Under the pieces are notes generated by a model, which was given only the letters and a program-made list of their open reading frames with translations, did not search any database and was not told the origin of the DNA. DNA of 64,000 nt from contig NZ_CP107772.1 of assembly GCF_036345155.1 (NCBI RefSeq), forward strand, positions 1,674,001 to 1,738,000. Direction: 5' to 3'. The DNA comes from Streptomyces sp. NBC_00582. GTDB taxonomy: Bacteria > Actinomycetota > Actinomycetes > Streptomycetales > Streptomycetaceae. Position 1 is the stretch's first letter. Every line of letters begins with the position of its first letter. The position numbers were made by a program, and so were the translations under genes. Shown here one piece after another: positions 1-8,186 of the stretch.

Positions 1-1467
1 GTGCCCTCCTGTTCCGGGGATCGATGCGTGACGGGGGGATGCGGCCGGCATCGCCGATGAGCGGAACCGGGATGCCCGGGCGTTGGGGCTGGTGATGAGG
101 AGCGGTACGGCCAGCAGCAGGGTCAGCGGCCCCGCGATGGCGAGCAGGCTGCCGCGCAGGAAGACCATCTGGTAGAAGGCGAACGCCGGGACGAGCAGGG
201 CCGCGAGGGCGCCCGGGTTCTCGCGCAGCCGGTGGCGGACGTCGTCCACCCGCCGGCCGAACGCGCCCAGCAGGAGGAACACGAGGACCACCGCGAGGGG
301 GCCGGCCCACAGGTAACTCTCGATCCACAGGGGCGCGGAGAGGTTGTGGAACTCGTATCCGGCGTATTCGGCCAGGGTGATGCCGGTGTCCTTGGGTTTC
401 TCCGGCCACATCGCGCGCGGCACCATGAACAGCGGGGGGCCGAGGACGTTCTGCGGGGAGAAGCCGTGGTCGTGCGCGTAGTCGACGCCGCTCTGCATCT
501 GCTGGAAGGCGTCGTAGTCGCCGTTGGAGGTGAACTGCTCGGCGAGGGAGGCGACGGTGAGCGTCTCCCGGTCGTTGTAGCGGAAGTAGTCGCTGTAGGG
601 GAAGACGAACAGCAGCGCGCCGAGGATCGCGGCCGCGGTGACCCGGAAGGCCCGGGGGCGGCAGAGCCGGGGCACCGAGAACAGCAGGGTCAGCAGGACC
701 ATGCCGGCCCAGAACCGGGGCTTGCTGATGGGGTTGTTGACGACGACGTTGAGGGCGAGCAGCACCGGCAGCAGCAGCCAGCGCACCGCCCGCAGCCAGC
801 GGTCGCCGTCGGGCCGGCGCGGCACCCGCAGCAGACCGAGCAGCGCCCAGAACGCGGGCACCGACAGTGACCAGCTCAGCAGGGAGCGCAGGGAGGCGTC
901 CTCCCCGCCTGCCTCGGTGATCGCCTGGCGGCTGGTGAAGTACGCGCCCAGTCGGCCGGGTTGGCCGGCGATGAGCACGGCGGCGAGGCCGAGCGCGAGC
1001 CCGCACAGGGCCAGCAGACGCCAGGGCGCGATACGGCGGGCGAGGACGCGCTCCAGGATCCCGGGCGGGGCGTTGTGTCCGCGCGCGCGTTCCCGGCGGG
1101 CGGCGAGGGCCGTTCCCGCGCTGTGGGCGAGCAGTCCGAGTTCGACGAGGGCCACGGCCCCGAGGGCGGTCGTCTCGCCGGTCCGGTAGGGCCAGGGGTA
1201 GGTGTCGGAGGCGAGCATCGCCAGACCGGCCAGCCCGAGCCAGATGTAGACGAAGACCCAGAAGCCGAGGGCGACGAACCGTACCCGGGACGCGGTGAGC
1301 ACCCCGGCGAGCGCACCGCCGCTGTGCACCACGACGACGCCCTGCAGGGCGAGCGCGGGCGACGGGTGCGCACCGTGCGACTGGAGGATCAGCCCCGGCA
1401 GCAGGACCGTCAGTGTCACGGCCCAGAGGGAGACCGCAGCCACACTGCGGACGCGAGCGTCCTGCAT
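1..1467 (-). CDS. Wzy-like exopolysaccharide polymerase (partial, left edge)
   Basis: The reading frame is open from an ATG at 1467 to base 1 with no stop, so the C-terminus lies outside the window, though probably only just: the last visible residues are polar and low in complexity. The start has GGAGAGG five bases upstream. The protein is almost entirely hydrophobic, with roughly ten membrane spans, and has a large loop in the second half containing Asp-Tyr-Phe-Arg-Tyr and Tyr-Ala-His-Asp-His stretches. That layout is typical of O-antigen/oligosaccharide repeat-unit polymerases, which join lipid-linked repeats outside the membrane. Its place beside glycosyltransferases and a priming transferase supports this. 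It is divergent from the epimerase gene. Wzy proteins share little sequence, so the family is inferred from topology and context; another polytopic exopolysaccharide protein is possible. Confidence 0.7.
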   Translation of the reverse strand, partial: MQDARVRSVAAVSLWAVTLTVLLPGLILQSHGAHPSPALALQGVVVVHSGGALAGVLTASRVRFVALGFWVFVYIWLGLAGLAMLASDTYPWPYRTGETTALGAVALVELGLLAHSAGTALAARRERARGHNAPPGILERVLARRIAPWRLLALCGLALGLAAVLIAGQPGRLGAYFTSRQAITEAGGEDASLRSLLSWSLSVPAFWALLGLLRVPRRPDGDRWLRAVRWLLLPVLLALNVVVNNPISKPRFWAGMVLLTLLFSVPRLCRPRAFRVTAAAILGALLFVFPYSDYFRYNDRETLTVASLAEQFTSNGDYDAFQQMQSGVDYAHDHGFSPQNVLGPPLFMVPRAMWPEKPKDTGITLAEYAGYEFHNLSAPLWIESYLWAGPLAVVLVFLLLGAFGRRVDDVRHRLRENPGALAALLVPAFAFYQMVFLRGSLLAIAGPLTLLLAVPLLITSPNARASRFRSSAMPAASPRHASIPGTGGH

Positions 1468-1673
1468 CCCGGCCTCTCCGTCGAGCGAATATTTAGGCTG
1501 AAACATCACTGAAGGATATATAGCGCTTAGATCGCCCTAATCATCCCAGGCGCGCAGAAATCGCAAAATTCTCGGCGTGCCAATTACCTCAAATCATGAC
1601 AAGTCTGCATAGCTTATCGGCCAACAGATCTCTCAGATCTGTCCTGGGATCCCGATTCGCAGAGGAGTTGCGC
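1468..1673. promoter_or_regulatory. AT-rich divergent promoter region of the exopolysaccharide locus
   Basis: This gap between two divergent genes is much richer in A/T than its surroundings (for example around 1488-1535 and 1560-1620), as expected of a promoter region in a streptomycete. The most striking element is a perfect inverted repeat at 1624-1642, ACAGATCT-CTC-AGATCTGT, followed closely by the palindrome GGGATCCC at 1646-1653. Both lie in the leader of the epimerase gene, whose ribosome-binding site AGAGGAG is at 1660-1667. No specific regulator is recognised. Confidence 0.45.
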
Positions 1674-2654
1674 ATGAGCCAGCAGGTAGACGTCGTCGTC
1701 GCCGGGGGCGGGGGATTCATCGGCGGTCACCTGGTGGGCGACCTTCTCGCCCAGGGACTGACCGTCCGCTCCGTCGACGTCAAGCCGCGCGAGGACTGGT
1801 ACCAGGTCCACCACGACGCCGAGAACGTGGTCGCCGACCTCTCGCTCCTGGAGAGCGCCCGGGCGGGCGTGCGGGGCGCGCGCCAGGTGTACATGCTGGC
1901 CGCCGACATGGGCGGCATGGGCTTCATCGAGAACAACAAGGCCGCCTGCATGATGTCGGTGCTCACCAGCACCCACATGCTCCAGGCGGCCCACGAGGCC
2001 GGTGTGGAGGGCTACTTCTACTCCTCCTCCGCCTGTGTGTACGCCGCCGGCAAGCAGACCGACCCCGATCTCACCGCCCTCAAGGAGGAGGACGCCTACC
2101 CGGCGCAGCCGGAGGACGGCTACGGCTGGGAGAAGCTCTTCTCCGAGCGCATGTGCCGGCACTACGCGGAGGACTACGGCTTCGCCACCCGCGTCGCCCG
2201 CTACCACAACGTGTACGGCCCGCACGGCACCTGGACCGGCGGGCGGGAGAAGGCGCCGGCCGCGGTGTGCCGGAAGGTGGCCGAGGCGGTCCTCAGCGGT
2301 GAGCACCGGATCGAGATCTGGGGCGACGGGCTGCAGAGCCGTTCCTTCATGTACATCGACGACTGTGTGCACGGCAGCCAGATGATCATGAACGGGGACA
2401 GCGGGATCCCGGTCAACCTCGGCTCCTCGGAGCTGGTCACCATCAACCAGCTCGTCGACCTCGTCGAGGAGATCGCCGGTGTCCGCTGCGAGCGCTCCTA
2501 CCGCCTCGACGCCCCGCAGGGCGTGCGCGGCCGCAACTCCGACAACACCCTCATCAACGAGATCCACGGCTGGGAACCGTCGGTGACCCTGCTCGACGGT
2601 CTGGAGACCACCTACGCCTGGGTCTACGACCAGGTCAAGCGCTCCCAGCAGTGA
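1674..2654 (+). CDS. GDP-mannose 3,5-epimerase-like NAD-dependent epimerase
   Basis: 326 residues, extended SDR fold. Gly-x-x-Gly-x-x-Gly for NAD is at residues 11-17. The family-specific stretches of GDP-mannose 3,5-epimerase are all visible: Ala-Ala-Asp-Met-Gly-Gly-Met-Gly near 76, Ser-Ser-Ala-Cys at 118-121, catalytic Tyr150 and Lys154, the Gly-Arg-Glu-Lys-Ala-Pro-Ala-Ala block with Lys193, and Gly-Asp-Gly-Leu-Gln-x-Arg-Ser-Phe. Known members interconvert GDP-D-mannose with GDP-L-galactose or GDP-L-gulose in plants (vitamin C route) and in some actinomycete glycosylation pathways. Here the product probably feeds an exopolysaccharide. The frame is open from 1596, but AGAGGAG stands just before the ATG at 1674, which also fits the family N-terminus. 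The next gene follows after 26 bases, so the two are probably cotranscribed. The exact sugar product is inferred. Confidence 0.85.
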   Translation: MSQQVDVVVAGGGGFIGGHLVGDLLAQGLTVRSVDVKPREDWYQVHHDAENVVADLSLLESARAGVRGARQVYMLAADMGGMGFIENNKAACMMSVLTSTHMLQAAHEAGVEGYFYSSSACVYAAGKQTDPDLTALKEEDAYPAQPEDGYGWEKLFSERMCRHYAEDYGFATRVARYHNVYGPHGTWTGGREKAPAAVCRKVAEAVLSGEHRIEIWGDGLQSRSFMYIDDCVHGSQMIMNGDSGIPVNLGSSELVTINQLVDLVEEIAGVRCERSYRLDAPQGVRGRNSDNTLINEIHGWEPSVTLLDGLETTYAWVYDQVKRSQQ

Positions 2655-2680
2655 CACACGGGCGAGGAGACGGAGAACGC

Positions 2681-3880
2681 ATGAGGATCCTCGTCCACGA
2701 CTACAGCGGCCACCCCTTCCAGGCCCAGCTCAGCCGGGAACTGGCGCGCCGCGGTCACGACGTCGTCCACTCGACCTGCACGGCCTACGTCTCCGGCAAG
2801 GGCAACCTCGCCGGGGACACCCCCGGGCTGCGCTTCGTCACCATCGGGGACGGCACCGCCCTGCGGAAGGACGCCTACTTCCGCCGGCTGCGCCAGGAGA
2901 CCCTGCTGGGCCTCGAACTGGCCCGCCAGGTACGGCGGGAGCGGCCCGACGTGGCCCTGCTGTCCAACATGCCGATCCCGGTGCTGGTGGTCGCGGCGGG
3001 CGTCCTGCGGCGGATGGGCGTCCCCTGGGTGCTGTGGCACCAGGACGTGACGGCCGTGGCGATGAAGAGCTTCGCCGCCGAGAAGGTCGCCCGGTCCATG
3101 GGCATCGCCGCGAAGGTCTTCGGCGCCGGAGAGAAGTGGTCGGCGCGCCGGGCCGCGGCCGTCGTGGTGATCGCCGAGTCGTTCGTGCGCGTGCACCGCG
3201 AGTGGGGCACGGCCGGGAAGGTCACCGTCATTCCCAACTGGGCGCCGCTGGACGAGATCGTGCCGGTGGACCGGGCCAACGCCTGGTCGGCCGAGCAGGG
3301 CCTGGACGGCGTACGGACGGTGCTGTACTCCGGCACGCTGGGCCTCAAGCACAACCCGGAGCTGCTGGTGCGGCTGGCCGAACGGCTGGGCGCGGGGGGC
3401 ACCCCGGTGCGGCTGGTCGTCGTCAACGACGGCCCGGCCGTGCCCGTCCTGCGCGCGGCGGCGGCCGAGCGGGGCGTCGACCTGACGCTGCTGCCGTTCC
3501 AGCCCTACGAGCGGCTGCCCGAGGTGCTCGGCTCGGGCGACCTCCTCGTGGTGCTCCTCGGCGCGGACGCCGGGGAGTTCTCGGTGCCGTCGAAGACCCT
3601 GTCGTACCTGTGCGCCGGGCGCCCCGTGCTCGGCCTGATGCCGGCCGGGAACCTGGCGGCGCGGCTGCTGCGCCGGGCGGGGTCGGCGGTCTTCCCGCCG
3701 GAGGAGTCCTCGCTCGACGAGGCCGCCTCATGGGCGCGGGAGGTCCTGTCCGACCCGGCGCGTGCCGAGTCGCTGGGCAAGGAGAGCCGGGCCCTGGCCG
3801 AGCGGGAGTTCGCCCTGGAGGACTGCGCCTCCCGCTTCGAGGACATCCTCCGTACCGCGAGCCGCGCGCGGCGGCGCTGA
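2681..3880 (+). CDS. GT4-family glycosyltransferase (WcaI-like)
   Basis: 399 residues with the GT-B fold. The N-terminal half starts with a beta strand and a His-Pro-Phe segment characteristic of WcaI-type transferases (residues 1-15). The C-terminal nucleotide-sugar domain shows Ile-Pro-Asn-Trp near 185, Tyr-Ser-Gly-Thr-Leu-Gly near 215, and a Pro-Ser-Lys-Thr-Leu-Ser-Tyr segment in place of the usual E-x7-E. The enzyme probably adds a sugar to the lipid-linked repeat unit on the cytoplasmic face; donor and acceptor cannot be told from sequence. It sits 26 bases after the epimerase gene and its ATG at 2681 is preceded by GAGGAGACGGAGA. It converges on the glycosyltransferase gene of the opposite strand, with a strong hairpin between them. 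Confidence 0.85.
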   Translation: MRILVHDYSGHPFQAQLSRELARRGHDVVHSTCTAYVSGKGNLAGDTPGLRFVTIGDGTALRKDAYFRRLRQETLLGLELARQVRRERPDVALLSNMPIPVLVVAAGVLRRMGVPWVLWHQDVTAVAMKSFAAEKVARSMGIAAKVFGAGEKWSARRAAAVVVIAESFVRVHREWGTAGKVTVIPNWAPLDEIVPVDRANAWSAEQGLDGVRTVLYSGTLGLKHNPELLVRLAERLGAGGTPVRLVVVNDGPAVPVLRAAAAERGVDLTLLPFQPYERLPEVLGSGDLLVVLLGADAGEFSVPSKTLSYLCAGRPVLGLMPAGNLAARLLRRAGSAVFPPEESSLDEAASWAREVLSDPARAESLGKESRALAEREFALEDCASRFEDILRTASRARRR

Positions 3881-3888
3881 GACGGCGG

Positions 3889-3919
3889 GCGGTTCGGCCG
3901 CACGGGGCGGCCGAACCGC
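3889..3919. terminator. bidirectional terminator hairpin between convergent glycosyltransferases
   Basis: Perfect 13-bp inverted repeat: GCGGTTCGGCCGC at 3889-3901 and GCGGCCGAACCGC at 3907-3919, with a 5-base loop. It lies in the 44-bp gap between two convergent stop codons, so it can serve both transcripts. There is no T-tract, which is usual for streptomycete terminators. Confidence 0.75.
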
Positions 3920-3924
3920 TCGCG

Positions 3925-5049
3925 TCACCTGTCCCGGTACAGCTTCTCCAGCCGGTCCACGACCGCGCGGATGGAGAAGACCTCGTCGATCGCCCGTCGG
4001 CCGGCCTCGGCGAGGCGCTCGCGCAGCTCCGCATCTGCGAGCAGCCGGCCCACGGCGTCGGCCAGTGCCCCGGGGCTGCCGTCGGTGACCAACGCCGCCT
4101 GCCTGGCGGACAGTTCGGCCGCGATACCGCTGCTGTCGGTGCACACGACCGGCGTTCCCTCCGCGAGGGCCTCCAGAACCGTCATCGGGAACGGCTCCTG
4201 CACGCTCGGCAGGACGTACACCGCGGCCCTGCGGTAGGCCTCCAGGGCCGCCGCGTGGTCCAGCGCACCGCCGTAGGAGACGACGTCGCCGATCCCGCGG
4301 TCCCCGATCAGCCGGCGCACCCCGGGCAGTGACCCCTCGTCGGCGCCGTAGAGCGTGAAGCGGGCCTCGGCGTACTCCTTGTGGACCAGGGCGGCCATCT
4401 CGACGAACGCCTCGGGGCGTTTGCGCGGGTGCAGTCTGGCGAGGAAAACCACCTCGTGGCCGGTGCGCGCCCCGGCGGCGTCCCGGCCGGCGTCGGACAC
4501 GCGCAGCCCGTTGGGCAGGTCGATCAGCGGCGGGCCGTCCGGGCCGAGGACGGCGGTCAGTTCGCGGCGCTCCCGTTCGGTGAGCACGAGACAGGCGCGG
4601 GCCCCGCGCAGCAGGGGCACGAACAGCCGGTCGAAGAGCCGCGCCACCGTGGCGGTGCGGGGTTCGACCATGCCGTGGGTCTGGGTGACGTAGTCCTTGC
4701 CGCGCAGCCGGGCCACGGCGAGTGCGGCGAGGGAGACGAGGTCGCGGCCCGCGTGCAGATGCACGGCGTCGGCGCGGCCGGTCTCGCGCCACAGGTCAGC
4801 CAGGAGCATCGGGTGCATGAGTCCGAGGCAGCCCCGGCCCGGCACGAGCCGCCGGGCCGGACGGGAGACGAACGGGACCGCGCCGACCCGCCGCGGGGCC
4901 GGCGCCGCGTCCCTGCCCCGCCACAGCGACACCAGCCGGACGTCGTGGCCGCGGGCGGCGAGCTCCTCGAGCTGGGCGGCCGCCACGCTCGTAGGACCGC
5001 CGAAGGCCCCGTCGTCGCTGACGAGGGTGACCACGTGGACGACTCTCAT
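3925..5049 (-). CDS. GT4-family glycosyltransferase
   Basis: 374 residues, GT-B fold. The N-terminus has the Gly-Gly-Pro-Thr glycine loop near residue 18 and His-Leu-His-Ala near 105. The C-terminal domain (about 195-374) shows Leu-Ala-Arg-Leu-His-Pro-Arg-Lys-Arg-Pro, the donor-site glycines and the E-x7-E motif (Glu-Pro-Phe-Pro-Met-Thr-Val-Leu-Glu). It probably transfers a hexose or deoxyhexose to the growing exopolysaccharide repeat unit. The ATG at 5049 overlaps the stop of the acyltransferase gene by four bases (ATGA), so translation is likely coupled. It is the last gene of a transcript that begins with the priming sugar transferase. A much longer frame reading back to 7011 is an artefact of high G+C and not a fusion. 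Confidence 0.88.
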   Translation of the reverse strand: MRVVHVVTLVSDDGAFGGPTSVAAAQLEELAARGHDVRLVSLWRGRDAAPAPRRVGAVPFVSRPARRLVPGRGCLGLMHPMLLADLWRETGRADAVHLHAGRDLVSLAALAVARLRGKDYVTQTHGMVEPRTATVARLFDRLFVPLLRGARACLVLTERERRELTAVLGPDGPPLIDLPNGLRVSDAGRDAAGARTGHEVVFLARLHPRKRPEAFVEMAALVHKEYAEARFTLYGADEGSLPGVRRLIGDRGIGDVVSYGGALDHAAALEAYRRAAVYVLPSVQEPFPMTVLEALAEGTPVVCTDSSGIAAELSARQAALVTDGSPGALADAVGRLLADAELRERLAEAGRRAIDEVFSIRAVVDRLEKLYRDR

Positions 5050-5612
5050 GCCCGGCCCCCCGCGGTCAGGACCGCGTCCTGCGGCACGTCCTGGTGGGCG
5101 ACGGCGCCCGCGCCCACCACGGCGCCGCGGCCGACGGTGACCCCGCGCAGCACGACCGCGCGGGCCGCGACCCAGCTGCCCGGCTCCAGCCGGATGGGGC
5201 CGTTGTCGAACTCGAAGGTGGCGCTGCGACGGCGGTGGCTGCCGGTGCACAGCAGGGCGCTCTGGGAGACGCAGGAGTCGTGGCCGATGGTGACCGGTTC
5301 GAGGTTGAGGATCCAGGCGTCCTCGCCGATCCAGACGTCGTCGCCGACGTCCAGTTTCCATGGCCAGTGGACGCGTACCCCGCGCCGGATCAGCACCCGC
5401 CGGCCGACGCGGGCGCCGAAGGCGCGCAGCAGCGGGGGGCGCCAGCGGGCGGGGAACCACCACTGGGTGAACAGCAGATGCTGGGCGGCGTACCAGGCGG
5501 CCTGGACCGCCGCGGGGCGTCCCTTGTCGTATCCGGCGCCGGTGAAGCCGTGCAGTCGGCGGGCCACGACGGGCCGGTGCGCCGGGTCTGCGACGGAAGT
5601 GGTCTGTACCAT
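5046..5612 (-). CDS. WcaF-like left-handed beta-helix acetyltransferase
   Basis: 188 residues. From about residue 65 onward there are repeated hexapeptide units (for example Val-Gly-Asp-Asp-Val-Trp, Ile-Gly-Glu-Asp-Ala-Trp, Val-Gly-Arg-Gly-Ala-Val), the mark of left-handed parallel beta-helix acyltransferases. The N-terminus with Trp-Tyr-x3-His and Phe-Thr-x-Trp-Trp-Phe-Pro resembles WcaF, which O-acetylates a sugar of colanic acid. The predicted role is acetylation of an exopolysaccharide repeat-unit sugar, with acetyl-CoA as donor. A GTG at 5627 is in frame, but GAAGGA lies seven bases before the ATG at 5612, so the shorter form is preferred. The stop overlaps the following glycosyltransferase start. 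Confidence 0.82.
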   Translation of the reverse strand: MVQTTSVADPAHRPVVARRLHGFTGAGYDKGRPAAVQAAWYAAQHLLFTQWWFPARWRPPLLRAFGARVGRRVLIRRGVRVHWPWKLDVGDDVWIGEDAWILNLEPVTIGHDSCVSQSALLCTGSHRRRSATFEFDNGPIRLEPGSWVAARAVVLRGVTVGRGAVVGAGAVAHQDVPQDAVLTAGGRA

Positions 5613-5744
5613 GACGCGATCCTTCACGGCGGCGGAGTCGAAGCAGCCGCGCGGGCCGCGTGTTGGCGGCAGACCTGCCCGGATGGCGGACGTGGCCGCA
5701 CCCGGTCCGACCCGGGGCGGCCACGTCCGTCCTCTCGTGCGCGG

Positions 5745-7217
5745 CTAGTACGCGCCCTGGCCGTTCAGCACCGCGCGGACGGTGCGGGCCATGACGTTGA
5801 CGTCGCCGGACAGCGACCAGTTGTCGACGTAGCGCAGATCGAGCGCGACGGTCTCGCGCCAGGACAGGTCCGAGCGTCCGCTGACCTGCCACAGGCCGGT
5901 CAGGCCCGGCCGGACGTTGAGCCGGCGCATCTCGACGCCGTTGTACTTGACGACCTCGTCGGGCAGCGGCGGGCGGGGGCCCACCAGGGACATGTGGCCG
6001 AAGAGGATGTTGAAGAGCTGGGGCAGCTCGTCCAGGGAGTAACGGCGCAGGACCCGTCCGACCGGGGTGACCCGGGGGTCGCGGCGCATCTTGAACATGT
6101 GCCCGTCGTTCTCGTTCTGCTTCTCGAGCCCGCCCTTGAGCCGGTCCGCGTCGACCACCATGGTGCGGAACTTCCACATGGCGAAGCGCATCCCGTGCCG
6201 CCCGACCCGGGTCTGGCGGTAGAGGACCGGGCCCGGTGAGCCGAGCCGGACGGCCAGCGCCAGCAGGAGCAGCAGCGGCGAGAGCAGCAGGATCAGCAGC
6301 AGGGCGCCCGTCCGGTCCACCGCCGTCTTGGCGGCGGCGTGCGCACCGCGCTGCAGCGGCGGCGCGATGTGCAGCAGGGTGAGACCGGCCGCCGAGGTCA
6401 GCCGCACCCGGCGGCGGGCCACGTCGGTGATGCCGGGCAGGACCATGAGCGAGCGGCCCCGGTCGTACAGCGCCCAGGACAGCCGGCGCATCCGCTCGCC
6501 GTTCAGGTGCGGGCCGGGTGCCACGAAGACCAGGTCGGCGCCGAGTTCGTCGGCCGCGCCGAGGACGACGGCGGCGTCCGAGTCGGGGGCGTCGGGTGCC
6601 TCGCGGGACAGCCGCGCGCAGACGGGGACGCCCGAGGTCACCTCGTCCTCGCCCACCGGGCAGGCGCCGACGATGACGTACTCGTGGTCGGTGCGCTGGG
6701 CGAGCTGTCCGACCACGGAGTCGAGGGCCGAGGCCTCGCCGACGACCAGGACGTGCCGTAGCGCGCGGGCGTTGCGGCGGGCGGCCAGCAGATGACGGTG
6801 GATCAGTTTCTGGCAGACGCCGGTGCACACCAGGGCGGGGATGAGCGCCGTGAACGCCTCGGCGGGCACGCTGTCCAGGCCGCAGACCACCCGGAGGGTG
6901 GCGAGGGCGCCGACCAGGACCAGCCAGTCCCGGGCGATGGCGCGCAACCCGCCGCCGTCGCCCCAGGCCAGGGGCGTGTAACGCTTGCTCACCACCCCGA
7001 TGAGCGGCCACAGCAGGGCCGCGGCGGCCGCCAGCCGCAGGGGGTGGGGCTCATGGACCTCCACGATCGTCGCGGCGACCGGCAGGGCCGCGGCGCCGAG
7101 GTCGACACAGACGGAGAAGGGGCCGTACCAGGGGGCCCGTGTCTCCACACGCTGAACGGGCTGGCGCGTCACGGCAATCGGCGCCTGCCGGGACATCGCG
7201 ATTCTGAACCGGCGCAT
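5745..7217 (-). CDS. polyprenyl glycosylphosphotransferase (priming sugar transferase)
   Basis: 490 residues. The N-terminal third has about four membrane spans. A Rossmann-like CoA-binding segment follows (about 130-250), then a fifth span near 285-305 and the catalytic bacterial sugar transferase domain (about 300-490). The latter shows Tyr-Arg-Gln-x-Arg-Val-Gly, Lys-Phe-Arg-Thr-Met, Asp-Glu-Leu-Pro-Gln-Leu-x-Asn, Val-Gly-Pro-Arg-Pro and the terminal Arg-Pro-Gly-Leu-Thr-Gly-Leu-Trp-Gln-Val-Ser-Gly. Such enzymes move a sugar-1-phosphate from a nucleotide sugar to undecaprenyl phosphate, starting the repeat unit at the membrane. GAAGGA precedes the ATG at 7217. It heads the minus-strand transcript with the acyltransferase and glycosyltransferase genes after a 132-bp gap, which may carry a second promoter. 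Confidence 0.92.
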   Translation of the reverse strand: MRRFRIAMSRQAPIAVTRQPVQRVETRAPWYGPFSVCVDLGAAALPVAATIVEVHEPHPLRLAAAAALLWPLIGVVSKRYTPLAWGDGGGLRAIARDWLVLVGALATLRVVCGLDSVPAEAFTALIPALVCTGVCQKLIHRHLLAARRNARALRHVLVVGEASALDSVVGQLAQRTDHEYVIVGACPVGEDEVTSGVPVCARLSREAPDAPDSDAAVVLGAADELGADLVFVAPGPHLNGERMRRLSWALYDRGRSLMVLPGITDVARRRVRLTSAAGLTLLHIAPPLQRGAHAAAKTAVDRTGALLLILLLSPLLLLLALAVRLGSPGPVLYRQTRVGRHGMRFAMWKFRTMVVDADRLKGGLEKQNENDGHMFKMRRDPRVTPVGRVLRRYSLDELPQLFNILFGHMSLVGPRPPLPDEVVKYNGVEMRRLNVRPGLTGLWQVSGRSDLSWRETVALDLRYVDNWSLSGDVNVMARTVRAVLNGQGAY

Positions 7218-7381
7218 GGTTTCCTTCGAACCCCCACTCGCAGATCACATTCCTCACATGATCCTTATATCACCGCAAGGGTAAGAAAATAGGCTTTTAT
7301 CGTCCGGTTTCGAGTGGTGTGGCATGGCGGTGCGTCGCGGGTTGGGGCACGGTGGAGTGACACGGCCGGAAGGAGCACCCG

Positions 7382-7597
7382 ATGTCGAACCACACCTACC
7401 GGGTCACGGAGATCGTCGGCACCTCGCCGGACGGCGTCGACCAGGCCATCCGCAACGGCATCGGCCGCGCCTCGCAGACATTGCACAACCTGGACTGGTT
7501 CGAGGTCACCCAGGTGCGCGGGCAACTGGAGAACGGCGAGATCGCGCACTGGCAGGTGGGCCTGAAGGTGGGCTTCCGCCTGGACGAGTCGGCCTGA
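7382..7597 (+). CDS. dodecin family flavin-binding protein
   Basis: 71 residues, the usual dodecin length. The N-terminal Tyr-Arg-Val-Thr-Glu-Ile-Val-Gly-Thr-Ser strand, the helix with Asp-x-Ala-Ile-x-Asn-Gly-Ile, and the central Leu-Asp-Trp-Phe-Glu-Val strand with its flavin-stacking Trp are all present. The C-terminal strand contains Gln-Val-Gly-Leu-Lys-Val-Gly-Phe. Dodecins assemble into hollow dodecamers that bind FMN, riboflavin or CoA and act as flavin buffers in the cytosol. A good GGAAGGAG ribosome-binding site lies seven bases before the ATG. It is a single-gene unit, divergent from the priming transferase and convergent with the HAD gene 17 bp away. Confidence 0.93.
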   Translation: MSNHTYRVTEIVGTSPDGVDQAIRNGIGRASQTLHNLDWFEVTQVRGQLENGEIAHWQVGLKVGFRLDESA

Positions 7598-7613
7598 CGG
7601 ACCCGATCGGCGA

Positions 7614-8105
7614 TCAGGTACGCCCCTCCCCCTCCTGCGCCTCGCGCAGGTCCGCCGACGGAGCGCTCCAGCGAGCGAGTACGACCCGGAATCCCACCCG
7701 TTCGGCGTCCTCGCACACGAGCGCGTCGTCGTCCACCAGCATCCGCACCTCGCGGGACCGGGCGAGCCGGCGCAGGATCTCCAGCTTGGTGCGGCGGGCG
7801 GGCCTGCGGTCGTCGTTGCGCCGCATGTACACACGCCCCTCGGGCAGCCCCTGGGCGTCGAGCCACTCCTCGGTGTCCCGCCGGCAGCGCTCCGGCCGGC
7901 CGGTCAGATAGACGACCTCGCACTCCTCGGCCTGCTCGCGCGCCAGGGCGATCCCCTGCGGGATCGGCGGGTCCGCGGGCGCGGCGGCGAAGAACGCGTC
8001 CCAGTCACGCGGCCGGCGCTCCAGGAAGCGCTGGCGGTGGGCCGTGTCGGCGAGGGTGTTGTCCAGATCGAACACGGCGATGGGCCGCCCGCTGCTGTCG
8101 CTCAC
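7614..8105 (-). CDS. HAD-superfamily phosphatase (polynucleotide 3'-phosphatase-like)
   Basis: 163 residues. HAD motif I is Phe-Asp-Leu-Asp-Asn-Thr at about residues 12-17 (nucleophile and acid/base aspartates). Motif II is Leu-Thr-Gly-Arg-Pro near 71, followed by a Lys in Arg-Arg-Thr-Lys-Leu-Glu, and motif III/IV is Val-Asp-Asp-Asp near 125. The Thr-Gly-Arg motif and the small cap resemble the 3'-phosphatase domain of polynucleotide kinase and acid phosphatases of class B/III. A soluble phosphatase is well supported; the substrate is unknown. It stands alone, 17 bp from the convergent dodecin stop. Confidence 0.8.
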   Translation of the reverse strand: MSDSSGRPIAVFDLDNTLADTAHRQRFLERRPRDWDAFFAAAPADPPIPQGIALAREQAEECEVVYLTGRPERCRRDTEEWLDAQGLPEGRVYMRRNDDRRPARRTKLEILRRLARSREVRMLVDDDALVCEDAERVGFRVVLARWSAPSADLREAQEGEGRT

Positions 8106-8186
8106 GGACCCACCCTAGCCACTGGGCACACCGCCTATCCTGGGCGGGGACGGTCCTGCTCGTGATGGGCGAGAGGGGTGCCGTTA

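Noticed and set aside
3925..7011. Open frame of 1028 codons on the minus strand joining a glycosyltransferase to upstream sequence
   Set aside because: Only its last 374 codons resemble a protein; the rest is out of frame with the acyltransferase and priming transferase genes and is Arg/Pro/Gly-rich, as expected from G+C bias.
1..7217. Exopolysaccharide genes as part of an antibiotic gene cluster
   Set aside because: No synthase or tailoring genes; all functions fit polysaccharide assembly.
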